A stretch of DNA of 64,000 nucleotides from Tsukamurella ocularis (GTDB lineage: Bacteria; Actinomycetota; Actinomycetes; Mycobacteriales; Mycobacteriaceae). The position numbers and the translations under genes were made by a program. Below the pieces are notes generated by a model. That model was not told where the DNA came from. It did no database searches and was given only the letters and a program-made list of their open reading frames with translations. Shown here piece after piece: positions 7,958 to 16,802 of the stretch. The stretch lies in contig NZ_JANUCJ010000001.1 of assembly GCF_024807615.1 (NCBI RefSeq), positions 1 through 64,000 of the forward strand. The letters are read 5' to 3'. Numbering within the stretch: the first letter of the stretch is position 1; each line of letters begins with the position of its first letter.

Positions 7958-9166
7958 TCAGCGCTCGGAGGCGAATACCACGTTCGTGAAGACCTTCACG
8001 CCCATCTCGAGCGCGCGCTCGTCGAGCACGAAATCGGGCTGGTGCAGGTCGTACTGGCGGCCCTCGCCGGACCAGACGCCCAACCTCGCCATGGCGCCCG
8101 GCGACTCCTCCAGGTACCAGGAGAAGTCCTCGCCGCCGCCGGACTGCGGGGTGTCGACGACCCCGTCAGGCGCGACGGCGCGCGCGGCGTCGGCGAGACG
8201 GGTGGCGGCCAGGTGGTCGTTGATGACAGGCGGGACGCCGCGAGTGTAGTTGACCTCGTGCTTGATCCGCAGCGGCGCGAGCAGCTCGGCGATGATCTCG
8301 CGCACGAGTGGCTCCAGCGACTCCCAGATCTGATGCTCGCCGGTGCGAACGGTGCCGTGCAGCGCGCCGATCTGCGGGATGGCGTTCGGCGCGGACCCCG
8401 CGTTCGCGGCGCCCCACACCATGATCGTGCCGGAGCGGGGGTCCACGCGACGCGACAGCACGCCAGGTAGCCCGGTGATGACGGTGCCCATCGCATAGAT
8501 CAGGTCAGTGGTCAGGTGCGGCCTCGACGTGTGCCCACCGGGCGAATGCAGGATCACCTCGACGTGGTCGGCGGCGGAGGTGATGGCGCCGGAGCGGACG
8601 CCGATCCGACCCACCTCGACGCGCGGATCGCAGTGCAACGCGTAGATGCGGGAGACCCCCTGCATCACCTCGTCGCGCACCGCGGACAGCGCGCCGCCCG
8701 GCATGACCTCCTCGGCGGGCTGGAAGATCAGCCGCACGCCCACCGGCAGCCGGCCTGCCCGGTCCAGCTCGGCAAGGGCAAGCCCGGTGCCGAGCAGGAT
8801 CGACGTGTGCGCATCGTGCCCGCACGCGTGCGAGACGCCCGGGGTGGTGGACTGGAAGTCGAGACCCGTGGCCTCGTGGATCGGTAGCGCATCCATGTCT
8901 GCGCGCAGGGCTACCCGATCCCCTTCAGCGGGACCGAGGTCGCAGATCAGACCGGTGGTCGAGAGCTTCCGGGGGTGCAGGCCCGCGGCGGCCAAGGCCT
9001 CGAAGACCACGCTCGTGGTGCGCTGCTCGCGCCACGACAGCTCAGGGTGGGCATGCAGGTCGCGCCGGAACTCACGGAGCCAGTCGCCCTTGCGCTGCAA
9101 CCACCGATCGACGTAGGCGGCCCTCGAGAGATCCTCGCCCGCAGTTCCGCTCGCCGTGCCGCTCAA
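7958..9166 (-). CDS. amiA1: M20-family amidohydrolase (AmiA1 homologue)
   Basis: A 402-residue zinc peptidase/amidohydrolase of the M20D group (N-acyl amino acid or hippurate hydrolase type). Visible are ELSWREQRTT, the metal-binding HACGHDAHTSIL, FQPAEEVMPGG with the catalytic Glu, and a dimerisation 'lid' domain after about residue 190. The start is TTG 9166, preceded by GGAGGCG, and overlaps the stop of amiB1 by 4 nt, so the two are translationally coupled. The order echA-amiB1-amiA1 follows Rv3305c/Rv3306c. The natural substrate is not known; the subfamily usually cleaves an acyl or aminoacyl amide. Confidence 0.88.
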   Translation of the reverse strand: MSGTASGTAGEDLSRAAYVDRWLQRKGDWLREFRRDLHAHPELSWREQRTTSVVFEALAAAGLHPRKLSTTGLICDLGPAEGDRVALRADMDALPIHEATGLDFQSTTPGVSHACGHDAHTSILLGTGLALAELDRAGRLPVGVRLIFQPAEEVMPGGALSAVRDEVMQGVSRIYALHCDPRVEVGRIGVRSGAITSAADHVEVILHSPGGHTSRPHLTTDLIYAMGTVITGLPGVLSRRVDPRSGTIMVWGAANAGSAPNAIPQIGALHGTVRTGEHQIWESLEPLVREIIAELLAPLRIKHEVNYTRGVPPVINDHLAATRLADAARAVAPDGVVDTPQSGGGEDFSWYLEESPGAMARLGVWSGEGRQYDLHQPDFVLDERALEMGVKVFTNVVFASER

Positions 9167-10365
9167 CGTCCGCCTCCATCGCTGCCGCGTCGCCCGGCCC
9201 CGATCAGCAGCCGCGCGCGCTCGTCCTCGTCCTCCGCGACCGCAGCGAAGGCTGCGGCCAGGGCCAGCGCACCATCGCGAACGGCCCGATCGGCGGATTC
9301 GGTGGCGGCGGCGGCCGTGAACTCCGGCTGATGGGTCACGGCCCCGTCGGTCTCGAGGCCGATCAGCGGATGGATCGACGGTACAGCGTGGCTCACATTG
9401 CCCATGTCGGTACTCCCCAGCGGCACCAGCCGCTCGAACTCCGGAGCCACCGGTTCCCGGCCGATCGCGACTGCGGCGGCGCGGTACGCGACGGCGAGGG
9501 CGTCATCGCTGCGCAACTCGGTGTAGGCCGGAGAGACCTCGCCGATCGAGTGTGTGCACCCGGCCGCGAGCGCACCTGCGGCGAAGCAGTCGCCCGCCCG
9601 GACCGCGAGCCGCTCCAGCGACTCCACGTCGTCCGCGCGCAGGTAATAGAGCAGTTCCGCCGCGGCAGGCACCACGTTGGGCGCGGCCCCGCCCTCGCTG
9701 ACGATGCCGTGCAACTGTTGTCCCGGTTCGAGGTGCTGCCGCAGCAGGCCCAGCGCGACCTGCGCGACAGTCGCGGCGTCGCCCGCGTTCCGGCCGGCCC
9801 ACGGCGCCGCCGAGGCATGCGCCTCGCGGCCGGAGAACCGGATCGCGAGATCCGCCAGGGCGAGGGTGCGCGTGCGCACCACGTCGAACGGGGCGGGGTG
9901 GACCATGCCCGCGTACGCGACGCCGTCGAACGCGCCGCGTTGCAGCATGAGCACCTTGCCGCCCCCCGACTCCTCGGCGGGGGTCCCGTATACCTCCACG
10001 GTGAGGCCCAGCTCGTCCGCGACGGACGCGAGCGCGAGGCCCGCGCCGAGCCCCGCCGCGGCGATGATGTTGTGCCCGCAGGCGTGCCCGATGCCGGGCA
10101 GGGCGTCGTACTCAGCGAAGACGGCGACGCGCAGCGGCCCACTGCCGGACCTACCGACGAACGCGGTGTCGAGGTCCGCCACACGGCGCTCGACGGCGAA
10201 GCCGTGCCCCGCGAGGGCGTCGGCCAGCAGCGCCGACGCGAACCGCTCCTCGAAGGCCAGCTCGGGGCGGGCGTGGATCTCGTGGCTGACCGCGACCAGG
10301 TCGCCCAGCGCGCGGTCGACGGTGCCGGTGAGCGCCTCCAGAACGGAGGTGACGCGGCCGGTCAC
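9163..10365 (-). CDS. amiB1: M20-family amidohydrolase (AmiB1 homologue)
   Basis: A 400-residue M20 amidohydrolase. GIGHACGHNIIAAAGLG carries metal ligands and TPAEESGGGK the catalytic glutamates; the His/Asp/Glu set is complete. It resembles the AbgB/amidobenzoylglutamate hydrolase-like branch more than its neighbour, so the two enzymes probably have different substrates. GTG 10365 lies 2 nt after the enoyl-CoA hydratase stop, and its own stop overlaps the amiA1 start, giving a three-gene operon. The start gives MTGRVTSVLEALTG; translation probably depends on coupling, because no strong ribosome site is visible. Confidence 0.87.
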   Translation of the reverse strand: MTGRVTSVLEALTGTVDRALGDLVAVSHEIHARPELAFEERFASALLADALAGHGFAVERRVADLDTAFVGRSGSGPLRVAVFAEYDALPGIGHACGHNIIAAAGLGAGLALASVADELGLTVEVYGTPAEESGGGKVLMLQRGAFDGVAYAGMVHPAPFDVVRTRTLALADLAIRFSGREAHASAAPWAGRNAGDAATVAQVALGLLRQHLEPGQQLHGIVSEGGAAPNVVPAAAELLYYLRADDVESLERLAVRAGDCFAAGALAAGCTHSIGEVSPAYTELRSDDALAVAYRAAAVAIGREPVAPEFERLVPLGSTDMGNVSHAVPSIHPLIGLETDGAVTHQPEFTAAAATESADRAVRDGALALAAAFAAVAEDEDERARLLIGAGRRGSDGGGR

Positions 10366-10367
10366 CG

Positions 10368-11078
10368 TCAGCCGAACTTGACTTCGGTCGTCGGAACGGC
10401 GAGGTCGGCGACGAGGTGCGTGTGCAGATCGTTCTTGATCTTGTTCAGCGTGGGGCCGTCGGCGGCGGCGTTCGCCGCCGCCCGGGCGGTCGCGGTCGGC
10501 AGCAGCTCGGCCTCCGAGACCGCCGCCTGGACGATGCCCGCAGCGACGGCGTCGACGCCGCCGTAGCGACGTCCGGTGGTCATCGCCTCGACCGCCGTCT
10601 GGTAAGGCAGGCGCGACCGCAGCAGGCTGGCCATGCCGACGGTGAAGCCCATCTTGAGGCTGACCTCGGGGAGGCAGAAGAAGCCGCGGTCGTCGCGCAT
10701 CACCGCGAAGTCGCACGACAGTGCCAGCATGGCGCCGGCGCCGAAGGCGTGTCCATTGATCGCGGCGACGGTGGTCATCGGGAAGGTCAGCAGGCGGCTG
10801 AAGACCGTGTGCACGCGGTCCAGGTAGCCGGGCAGCTCGCCGACGTTCGCCAGGATGTACATGACGTCGAGGCCGTTCGAGAAGAACTTGCCGGTCGCGG
10901 TGACGACCAGCGCCGCGGGCGCCCCCGCCGCCTGCGCCTCGATCTCGTCGAGGCGGGCGTGCACCGCGTCGACCCAGTCCGGGGAGAAGCGATTCTCCGG
11001 GTTGGTCTCCGAGAGCTCGACGCCCTCATCGCCCAGGAACAGAGTGAAGACGTCGTCGGTGCGCGTGACGTAAGGCAT
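10368..11078 (-). CDS. Enoyl-CoA hydratase/isomerase family protein
   Basis: A 236-residue crotonase-fold protein, slightly short. Visible are the oxyanion-hole segment GKFFSNGLD, the second oxyanion loop INGHAFGAGAMLALSCDFAVM, and LPEVSLKMGF with the single Glu typical of Delta3,Delta2-enoyl-CoA isomerases rather than hydratases. It therefore probably shifts double bonds in unsaturated fatty acyl-CoA, though the substrate is unassigned. It is first in an operon with amiB1 and amiA1. TATCGT (11086-11091) lies 7 nt before the ATG, so the mRNA is probably leaderless. Confidence 0.85.
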   Translation of the reverse strand: MPYVTRTDDVFTLFLGDEGVELSETNPENRFSPDWVDAVHARLDEIEAQAAGAPAALVVTATGKFFSNGLDVMYILANVGELPGYLDRVHTVFSRLLTFPMTTVAAINGHAFGAGAMLALSCDFAVMRDDRGFFCLPEVSLKMGFTVGMASLLRSRLPYQTAVEAMTTGRRYGGVDAVAAGIVQAAVSEAELLPTATARAAANAAADGPTLNKIKNDLHTHLVADLAVPTTEVKFG

Positions 11079-11085
11079 GGCGATC

Positions 11086-11102
11086 ACGATAGCCGCTAGC
11101 AT
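11086..11102. promoter_or_regulatory. Divergent leaderless promoters, echA-type gene and punA
   Basis: Two -10 elements back to back: TATCGT on the minus strand (11086-11091), 7 nt before the enoyl-CoA hydratase ATG, and TAGCAT on the plus strand (11097-11102), 8 nt before the punA ATG. Only 32 bp separate the start codons, so initiation at the two promoters is likely to be mutually exclusive. Confidence 0.55.
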
Positions 11103-11110
11103 CGGTGCCC

Positions 11111-11947
11111 ATGGCGCAGACTGCACGCGACACCGGCATCGACGATCCCACCGCGGCGGCCCGGGAGGCGGCCGACGCGCTCATCGCGGCGACCGGAGGT
11201 GAGCGCTTCGACGTGGCGGTCGTCCTCGGCTCCGGCTGGGCCCCCGCCGCCGACGCGCTCACGGCGCGCGGCACCGCCGTCGGCTCCGTCCCGATGGCCG
11301 AGCTGCCCCACTTCGCGCCGCCCAGCGCGGCCGGCCACAAGGGCACGGCCTCGGCGGTGGTCGTCGGCGGCAAGCGGGTGCTGGTCCTACTGGGCCGCAC
11401 CCACGCCTACGAGGGGCACGACCTCTCCCGCGTCGTCCACCCGGTGCGCACCGCGTGCGCGGCCGGCGCGAAGACGGTGATCCTCACCAACGCCGCGGGC
11501 GGCCTCCGCGAGGGCATGTTCGTGGGCGAGCCGGTGCTGATCTCCGACCATCTCAACCTCACGGCCCGCTCCCCCTTGGTGGGCGCGCAGTTCGTCAACC
11601 TCGTCGACGCCTACTCCCCCGCGCTGCGGGCGCTGGCGCAGCAGGTGGACCCGTCGCTCACCGAGGGCGTCTATGCGGGCCTGCCGGGCCCGCACTACGA
11701 GACCCCGGCGGAGATCCGCATGCTGCGCACGCTGGGCGCCGATCTGGTGGGCATGTCGACGGTGCACGAGACCATCGCCGCCCGCGCGGAGGACGCCGCG
11801 GTGCTGGGGATCTCGCTCGTCACCAACCTGGCCGCAGGCATCACCGGGGAGCCGCTCAACCACGAGGAGGTCCTCGAGGCCGGGCGCGAAGCCGCCGCCC
11901 GGATGGGCGGCCTGCTCGCCGACGTGATCGAGGCGATGGAGGGATGA
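11111..11947 (+). CDS. punA: Purine nucleoside phosphorylase
   Basis: Phosphorolyses (deoxy)inosine and (deoxy)guanosine to the base and (deoxy)ribose 1-phosphate. The 278 residues show the trimeric PNP pattern: VVLGSGW phosphate loop, [36 protein letters not shown], and purine-site [13 protein letters not shown] with [13 protein letters not shown] 11111 is chosen over GTG 11105 because a TAGCAT -10 lies 8 nt before it. It is coupled to pmmB by an ATGA overlap, the same pair as Rv3307-Rv3308, so ribose 1-phosphate can pass directly to the mutase. Confidence 0.95.
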   Translation: MAQTARDTGIDDPTAAAREAADALIAATGGERFDVAVVLGSGWAPAADALTARGTAVGSVPMAELPHFAPPSAAGHKGTASAVVVGGKRVLVLLGRTHAYEGHDLSRVVHPVRTACAAGAKTVILTNAAGGLREGMFVGEPVLISDHLNLTARSPLVGAQFVNLVDAYSPALRALAQQVDPSLTEGVYAGLPGPHYETPAEIRMLRTLGADLVGMSTVHETIAARAEDAAVLGISLVTNLAAGITGEPLNHEEVLEAGREAAARMGGLLADVIEAMEG

Positions 11948-13569
11948 GCGCCGAGCTCGCGGCCGAGGCCCTCGCCTGGATCGAGGGCGACCCCGACCCT
12001 GCGACCCGCGCCGAGCTCGAGGCCCTGAGCGGCGACGAGCTCGCCGAGCGCTTCGCCGCCCCGCTGTCCTTCGGCACGGCGGGCCTGCGGGGCCCGGTGC
12101 GCGGTGGACCGTCGGGCATGAACGTGGCAGTGGTGACGCGCACGACCTGGGCGCTCGGCGAGTGGCTGACGGCGAAGTGCCTGGGCGGCGGCACCGTCGT
12201 CGTCGGGCGCGACGCGCGACGCGGATCCGAGGACTTCTTCGCGGCCGCCACCGAGGTGCTCGCGACGCAGGGCTTCGCCGTGGTGGCGCTGCCCGAACCC
12301 GGCCCCACGCCGTGGGTCTCGTTCGCGACCAAGGCACTCGGCGCCGTCGCGGGCGTCCAGATCACGGCCTCGCACAACCCGCCCGCCGACAACGGCTACA
12401 AGGTCTACCTCGACGGCGGCGCCCAGCTGGTCTCCCCCGCCGACGCAGAAATCGAGAAACTCATCGCCGCCGCGCCGCCCGCCACGGAGATCGCGCGGAC
12501 GCCGGTGCCCGCCGATCCCCGCGCGACCGAGGTGGTCACGGCGTACCTGGACCGCGTGTCCACGCTGCGCCCGGCGCCCGCCGTGCCGCTGCGGATCGCG
12601 CTGACGCCCATGCACGGCGTGGGCGGGAAGGCCGCGGTGGAGGCCCTGCGCCGCAGCGGCTTCGACGACGTGCACGTGGTGGAGCAGCAGTTCGCGCCGG
12701 ACGGTGAGTTCCCAACGGTCGCCTTCCCCAATCCCGAGGAGCCGGGCGCCTCCGACCTGCTGCTGGCCCTCGCGGAGCGGGTGGATGCGGACCTCGCGAT
12801 CGCCCTCGACCCCGACGCCGACCGGTGCGCCCTGGGCGCCCGTTTCACCGACGGCTGGCGGATGCTCACCGGCGACGAGTCGGGTTCGCTGCTGGGCGCA
12901 CACCTGCTCGACGTGCCGCTGGACGGCGCACCGTCGGACCCGCTCGTGGCGACCACGATCGTGAGCTCGGAACTGCTCGGCGCGATCGCGGAGAGCCGCG
13001 GCGCGCGGTACGCGCGGACCCTGACCGGCTTCAAGAACCTGGTGCGGGCCGGAGACGGGCTCGTCTTCGCGTACGAGGAGGCCCTCGGCCTCTGCGTCGA
13101 CCCATCGACGGTGCGGGACAAGGACGGGATCTCCGCGGCGGTCGTGGCCGCCGGTTACGCGGCCACGCTGAAGGCGCAGGAGAGCGGACTGCCGGACGCG
13201 CTGGACACGCTGTACCGCAGGCACGGCGTGTACCTGTCGGGCCAGTACGCACTGCGCGTGGACGACGTCACGCGGATCGCCGCGATCATGGCCGCCCTGC
13301 GCGCAGACCCGCCCGTTGAGGTTGCAAACATCGCCGTCGGCTGTGAGGATCTTCTGACGGCCCGCCCCGCGACGGACGCGCTGGTGTTCCGCGGCGACGG
13401 CGTCCGGGTCACCGTGCGACCCTCCGGAACCGAGCCGAAAGCGAAGTTCTATCTGGAGGTGATCGAGCCGGTGGCGGTCGACAGCGACACGAGCGGCGCC
13501 GAGGCGCGCGCCCGACAGCGGCTCACCGCGGTGACCGACACGGTGCGTAAGTGGGCGGCCTTCGGGTGA
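11944..13569 (+). CDS. pmmB: Phosphopentomutase/phosphoglucomutase-type phosphohexomutase (PmmB)
   Basis: A 541-residue alpha-D-phosphohexomutase. Its four hallmark sites are present: phosphoserine loop [16 protein letters not shown], metal loop DPDADR, sugar loop AYEEALG and phosphate loop RPSGTEPK. The family (PGM2-like) moves phosphate between C1 and C5/C6 of sugars. Linked to a purine nucleoside phosphorylase, ribose 1-phosphate to ribose 5-phosphate is the likely job, although M. tuberculosis annotation calls it phosphomannomutase. It overlaps punA by 4 nt and the next gene by 4 nt (GTGA). Confidence 0.92.
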   Translation: MSAELAAEALAWIEGDPDPATRAELEALSGDELAERFAAPLSFGTAGLRGPVRGGPSGMNVAVVTRTTWALGEWLTAKCLGGGTVVVGRDARRGSEDFFAAATEVLATQGFAVVALPEPGPTPWVSFATKALGAVAGVQITASHNPPADNGYKVYLDGGAQLVSPADAEIEKLIAAAPPATEIARTPVPADPRATEVVTAYLDRVSTLRPAPAVPLRIALTPMHGVGGKAAVEALRRSGFDDVHVVEQQFAPDGEFPTVAFPNPEEPGASDLLLALAERVDADLAIALDPDADRCALGARFTDGWRMLTGDESGSLLGAHLLDVPLDGAPSDPLVATTIVSSELLGAIAESRGARYARTLTGFKNLVRAGDGLVFAYEEALGLCVDPSTVRDKDGISAAVVAAGYAATLKAQESGLPDALDTLYRRHGVYLSGQYALRVDDVTRIAAIMAALRADPPVEVANIAVGCEDLLTARPATDALVFRGDGVRVTVRPSGTEPKAKFYLEVIEPVAVDSDTSGAEARARQRLTAVTDTVRKWAAFG

Positions 13570-14108
13570 CCCGCCCAGTGCGCCCGGCCGACCGCGCACG
13601 CGGGCGAGTGATCGCGGCAGCGGTCGTGGTGGGGGTGCTCATCGTGGTCGCGGCCGCGGTGGCCGCGAGCGCCTACGTCAGCGGCAAACGACCCACCGCG
13701 GCGACCGCGGCTGAGGCACAGCCGTCCGGGCCGTTGAGTTCCGCATCGGCCACCCCGGCGCCGTCCTCCGATCAGCCGAGCACGCCCGCACCGTCGATCC
13801 CCGGGACCGACGGCCTCGGCTTCCTGGGGACCCCGGCACGCTGCGCGGAGGGCGACGCCGCCCGGATGATGGTCCTGACCGCCACCTCGCAGGCCGTCGT
13901 CTGCAGCCGCGGGGATGCGTTGTACTACTCGGGCTGGCGCACCGACACCGGCTCCGGCACCCGTATCGAGGGTGTCCTACCTGCGGGCCCCGGCTGGGTC
14001 GCCCGCGCCCCGGACGCGACGATCAACATCACCCCCGCCGGCCTGGTGATCAGCACCTCATCGGGCGAGTTCGCCGAGCCGGCGACGGGCTTCTGGGCGG
14101 CACCGTAG
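13566..14108 (+). CDS. Membrane-anchored, Ser/Pro/Ala-rich protein of unknown function
   Basis: Not recognised. It has 180 residues: a basic N-terminus, one transmembrane helix at about residues 16-40, a Ser/Pro/Thr-rich linker to about residue 80, then a 100-residue extracytoplasmic domain with two cysteines (ARCAEGD, VVCSRGD) that may form a disulfide. The GTG at 13566 overlaps the pmmB stop (GTGA), so it belongs to the punA-pmmB operon. Nothing in the sequence ties it functionally to purine salvage. Confidence 0.75.
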   Translation: MTRPVRPADRARGRVIAAAVVVGVLIVVAAAVAASAYVSGKRPTAATAAEAQPSGPLSSASATPAPSSDQPSTPAPSIPGTDGLGFLGTPARCAEGDAARMMVLTATSQAVVCSRGDALYYSGWRTDTGSGTRIEGVLPAGPGWVARAPDATINITPAGLVISTSSGEFAEPATGFWAAP

Positions 14109-14126
14109 CCGCCGCCGATCCGTGGA

Positions 14127-14756
14127 TCAGGTCCAGCGCGGGCCGAACTGGCGGTCGCCGGCGTCGCCGAGGCCGGGCACGATGTAGGCGTTCTCGTTCA
14201 GCCCCCGGTCGACGGTGGCCGTCACCAGGCGGACGGGGTGGCCGCAGTCGGCGAGCGCCTGCACGCCCTCGGGCGCCGCGACGACGCACACCGCGGTCAC
14301 ATCGGTCGCGCCGCGCTGCGCGAGCAGGCTCAGCGTCTCCACCATCGAGCCGCCGGTCGCGAGCATCGGGTCGAGCACGAAGACGGGACGCCCCGCGAGA
14401 TCGGCGGGCAGCGACTGGAAGTAGGGCTCGGGGACGTGCGTCTCCTCGTTGCGCCCCATGCCGACGAAGCCCACCTGCGACTCCGGCAGCATCGCGTGCG
14501 CCTGGTCGACCATGCCCAGGCCGGCGCGCAGCACCGGCACCAGCAGCGGCGGCTTCGCGAGCGCCGCACCGTCGGTGTCCTCAAGCGGGGTCGTCACCGT
14601 CACGGCGGCGACGGCGGCGTCGCGCATGGCCTCGTAGACCAGCATCTGGGTGAGCTCCTTGAGCGCGGCGCGGAAGGAGGCGTTGTCGGTGGCCTCGGCG
14701 CGGAGCGCGGTGAGGCGGACGGCGGCCAGGGGGTGGTCGACCACGGTGATCTGCAT
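14127..14756 (-). CDS. upp: Uracil phosphoribosyltransferase
   Basis: Converts uracil and PRPP to UMP. Its 209 residues are family length, with [12 protein letters not shown], the PRPP loop [14 protein letters not shown] and uracil-binding [18 protein letters not shown] at the C-terminus. TACGCT (14763-14768) lies 6 nt before the ATG, pointing to a leaderless mRNA. Convergent with the membrane-anchored gene at the end of the punA operon. It corresponds to Rv3309c. Confidence 0.97.
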   Translation of the reverse strand: MQITVVDHPLAAVRLTALRAEATDNASFRAALKELTQMLVYEAMRDAAVAAVTVTTPLEDTDGAALAKPPLLVPVLRAGLGMVDQAHAMLPESQVGFVGMGRNEETHVPEPYFQSLPADLAGRPVFVLDPMLATGGSMVETLSLLAQRGATDVTAVCVVAAPEGVQALADCGHPVRLVTATVDRGLNENAYIVPGLGDAGDRQFGPRWT

Positions 14757-14819
14757 GCGGTCAGCGTATCGGGAACCGCGCGGGGCCCTGAGGCGTCCAA
14801 TCAATGAGGGGGTATTGCG

Positions 14820-15134
14820 ATGGAAGCGTTTCTGATGACGACGGGCGTGGTGACGGCGGCGGGGACCGAACTGGGCTCGCTGGCCACGTCGGTGGCGGGG
14901 GCCGCGGGGGCGGGCGCCGTCTCGGCGGCAGCGCTCGCCCAGGTATTCGGACTGGTCGGCGGCGACTACCTGACCGAGCTGCTCGGTGCGGTCACGGCGA
15001 CCGACGCCGAAGTGACGCGCCTGGCCGCGTTCTACACCTCGGCCTCCGCCGGAGCCGCACGGACGGTGGCCTCCGCGGTCGCCACGGATGCAGGCGGCGC
15101 GGGCACACTGGTCGGGCTGCTGGGTGCGTCGTGA
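14820..15134 (+). CDS. EspC-like small secreted protein, 104 residues
   Basis: A small Ala/Gly-rich, mostly helical protein with no signal peptide. The helix-turn-helix hairpin pattern, the central [16 protein letters not shown] and the C-terminal helix are like the EspC/DUF2580 family of ESX (type VII) substrates. A clean YxxxD export motif is not seen; AVATDAGG is the nearest. A GAGGGGG ribosome site lies about 7 nt before the ATG. Its stop overlaps the start of a WXG/NlpC protein (GTGA), the usual layout of a secreted heterodimer. The type VII assignment is inferred from pattern and pairing. Confidence 0.55.
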   Translation: MEAFLMTTGVVTAAGTELGSLATSVAGAAGAGAVSAAALAQVFGLVGGDYLTELLGAVTATDAEVTRLAAFYTSASAGAARTVASAVATDAGGAGTLVGLLGAS

Positions 15135-16303
15135 GCGGCATCGTCGCGGCGCTGGCGGCGCCGCTGCGGGCGCTGCTCGAGACGTTCGGCAGCGGCGACC
15201 TCTCGGTCGCGGGGGTCGACGCGGCGATCCGGGCGGTGGAGGCCGAACTGGCCCGGGTCAGCGCGCAGACGGATTCGGCGACGGTCAGCGTCGGCAGCGC
15301 GTGGACGGGCGTGGATGCGACGACCGCCCAGCGCACGATCGGCACCGGCGGCACCGCCGCGGCGGCCCTGTCGCAGCACAGTGGCGCGATCCGCGAGTCG
15401 GTGACGACCGCTGCCGGGGTGGTGAGCAAGGGCCGCACGCGGCTGCAGGCCGTCCTCGATTCCTTCGTGAGCAAGGCCGAGGCCGCGAATCCGACGCTGC
15501 TCAACCCCACCGGGCTGATCGCGGTGCTCACGCTGGCGGCCGATCACCTGCAGCAGGCGCTCGACGTGCTGCGGTCCGTACGCGACGAGCTCGACGGCGA
15601 GACCGGCACGGTCTCCGGGCTGGCGGAGAGCACCCCGACCGCGCCCGGCACCGTCGATGGAGGTGCGGCGACGACGCCCGCCTCGACGACCGCGTCCACG
15701 ACCCCGTCTACCTCCTCCCCGACCGGCACCGGCCCGGGGTCCGGCGGCTCGGGGTCCGGCGGCGGCTCGGGGTCCGGCGCCTCCCCCGTCAGCGGGCTCA
15801 CCTCCGCGCTCACGGCCCCGAACCGGGGCGGCTCGGGCCGCGGATCGAAGGCGCAGGCGGTGTCGGCGTCCCGACGGTCCGGGGCGACGGTGACCGCCGA
15901 CGGCAAGGGCGGTTACGACGTGCGCCTCCCCGACGGCACGGTGGTGAAGGCCCCGAACGCGAAGGCCGCCGCCGCGGTGCAGGCCGCGCTCACGCAGTTG
16001 GGCGTGCCCTACTCGTGGGGCGGGACGACGCCCGGAGTCGGCCTGGACTGCAGCGGGTTCACGCAGTGGGCCTACCGACAGGCGGGCATCGAGCTGCCGC
16101 GGCTCGCCAACGAGCAGGGCGTCGGCGCCGCGGTCAGCGCGGGCCAGTTGCAGCCCGGCGACCTCGCGGTGTGGGAGGGCCACGTCGCGATGGTCATCGG
16201 CGACGGACGCATGGTGGAAGCAGGCGATCCGGTGCAGATCTCCGCGATCCGCACGGAGAACATCGGCCAGCAGTTCTACGGCTTCTTCCGTCCAACGGGG
16301 TAG
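15131..16303 (+). CDS. WXG-like N-domain fused to NlpC/P60 peptidoglycan hydrolase
   Basis: A 390-residue protein. Residues 1-155 are helical with SAWTG (W58-T59-G60), resembling a WXG100 domain; residues 160-270 are a Ser/Thr/Gly/Pro linker; residues 280-390 are NlpC/P60, with catalytic Cys307 ([11 protein letters not shown]) and His351 ([11 protein letters not shown]). Such enzymes cut the peptide stem of peptidoglycan. There is no Sec signal, so export as a partner of the overlapping EspC-like protein by a type VII system is likely but unproven. GTG 15131 is fixed by the GTGA overlap. Two small genes follow within 4-11 nt. The role may be cell-wall remodelling or an effector. Confidence 0.82.
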   Translation: MSGIVAALAAPLRALLETFGSGDLSVAGVDAAIRAVEAELARVSAQTDSATVSVGSAWTGVDATTAQRTIGTGGTAAAALSQHSGAIRESVTTAAGVVSKGRTRLQAVLDSFVSKAEAANPTLLNPTGLIAVLTLAADHLQQALDVLRSVRDELDGETGTVSGLAESTPTAPGTVDGGAATTPASTTASTTPSTSSPTGTGPGSGGSGSGGGSGSGASPVSGLTSALTAPNRGGSGRGSKAQAVSASRRSGATVTADGKGGYDVRLPDGTVVKAPNAKAAAAVQAALTQLGVPYSWGGTTPGVGLDCSGFTQWAYRQAGIELPRLANEQGVGAAVSAGQLQPGDLAVWEGHVAMVIGDGRMVEAGDPVQISAIRTENIGQQFYGFFRPTG

Positions 16304-16306
16304 ACG

Positions 16307-16612
16307 GTGAGCACCGCTCTGTGGCTCGTGGCCGCTCCGTTCATCGCCGCAGCCCTGGCTCTCACAGGAGTCTGGCTGACGATGCGCCAGAAGGAGCGAT
16401 CGGAACGGCGGGCGGAATGGTGGCGGCGAGTGACCTGGGCCATCGAACGAACGACAGAACCGAACGTCACCGTCGCACGAACGGCGGCCGCCGTCTTGAC
16501 CAGCCTCATGGACTCTTCCCTCGCCACCGACTCGGAGCGGGATCTCATCGAAGCGATCGCCCTGGCGGATCTGCCGGACGCGGAGGATGATGGCAGTGAC
16601 GGCGGATCCTGA
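16307..16612 (+). CDS. Small single-pass membrane protein, 101 residues
   Basis: Not recognised. One transmembrane helix spans residues 5-25 (LWLVAAPFIAAALALTGVWL), then comes a basic stretch (RQKERSERRAEWWRR) and a cytoplasmic acidic tail. GTG 16307 is 3 nt after the NlpC/P60 stop, so it is co-transcribed and probably coupled. Its place after a secreted hydrolase raises an immunity or assembly role, which is speculation. Confidence 0.65.
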   Translation: MSTALWLVAAPFIAAALALTGVWLTMRQKERSERRAEWWRRVTWAIERTTEPNVTVARTAAAVLTSLMDSSLATDSERDLIEAIALADLPDAEDDGSDGGS

Positions 16613-16622
16613 GGAGAGATTC

Positions 16623-16784
16623 ATGGCCATCACCCGCAGATCAGGCCTCACGCCCGAAATGCAGTTGGAGTTCGCTCGGATTGCCGCGAAGGCTGCTCTA
16701 CTCAACGGGCGCAAGCCCGATCCACGAGCGGTGAAGGTACTGCGCGCGCACTCCGATCCTCTGGCCGACGCCGAACCGGCCTAG
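16623..16784 (+). CDS. Small cytoplasmic protein, 53 residues
   Basis: Not recognised. A short basic helical protein starting MAITRRSGLTPEMQLEFARIA. ATG 16623 is preferred to ATG 16587 because GAGGAGAG lies 4-5 nt before it. It closes the four-gene cassette between upp and the Rv3311 homologue. Confidence 0.55.
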   Translation: MAITRRSGLTPEMQLEFARIAAKAALLNGRKPDPRAVKVLRAHSDPLADAEPA

Positions 16785-16802
16785 TGCACTACGCTGGGCG
16801 CC

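Noticed and set aside
11695-13599. 634-codon open frame on the minus strand
   Set aside because: Antisense to pmmB, whose catalytic motifs are intact; composition is His/Arg/Gly-rich noise.
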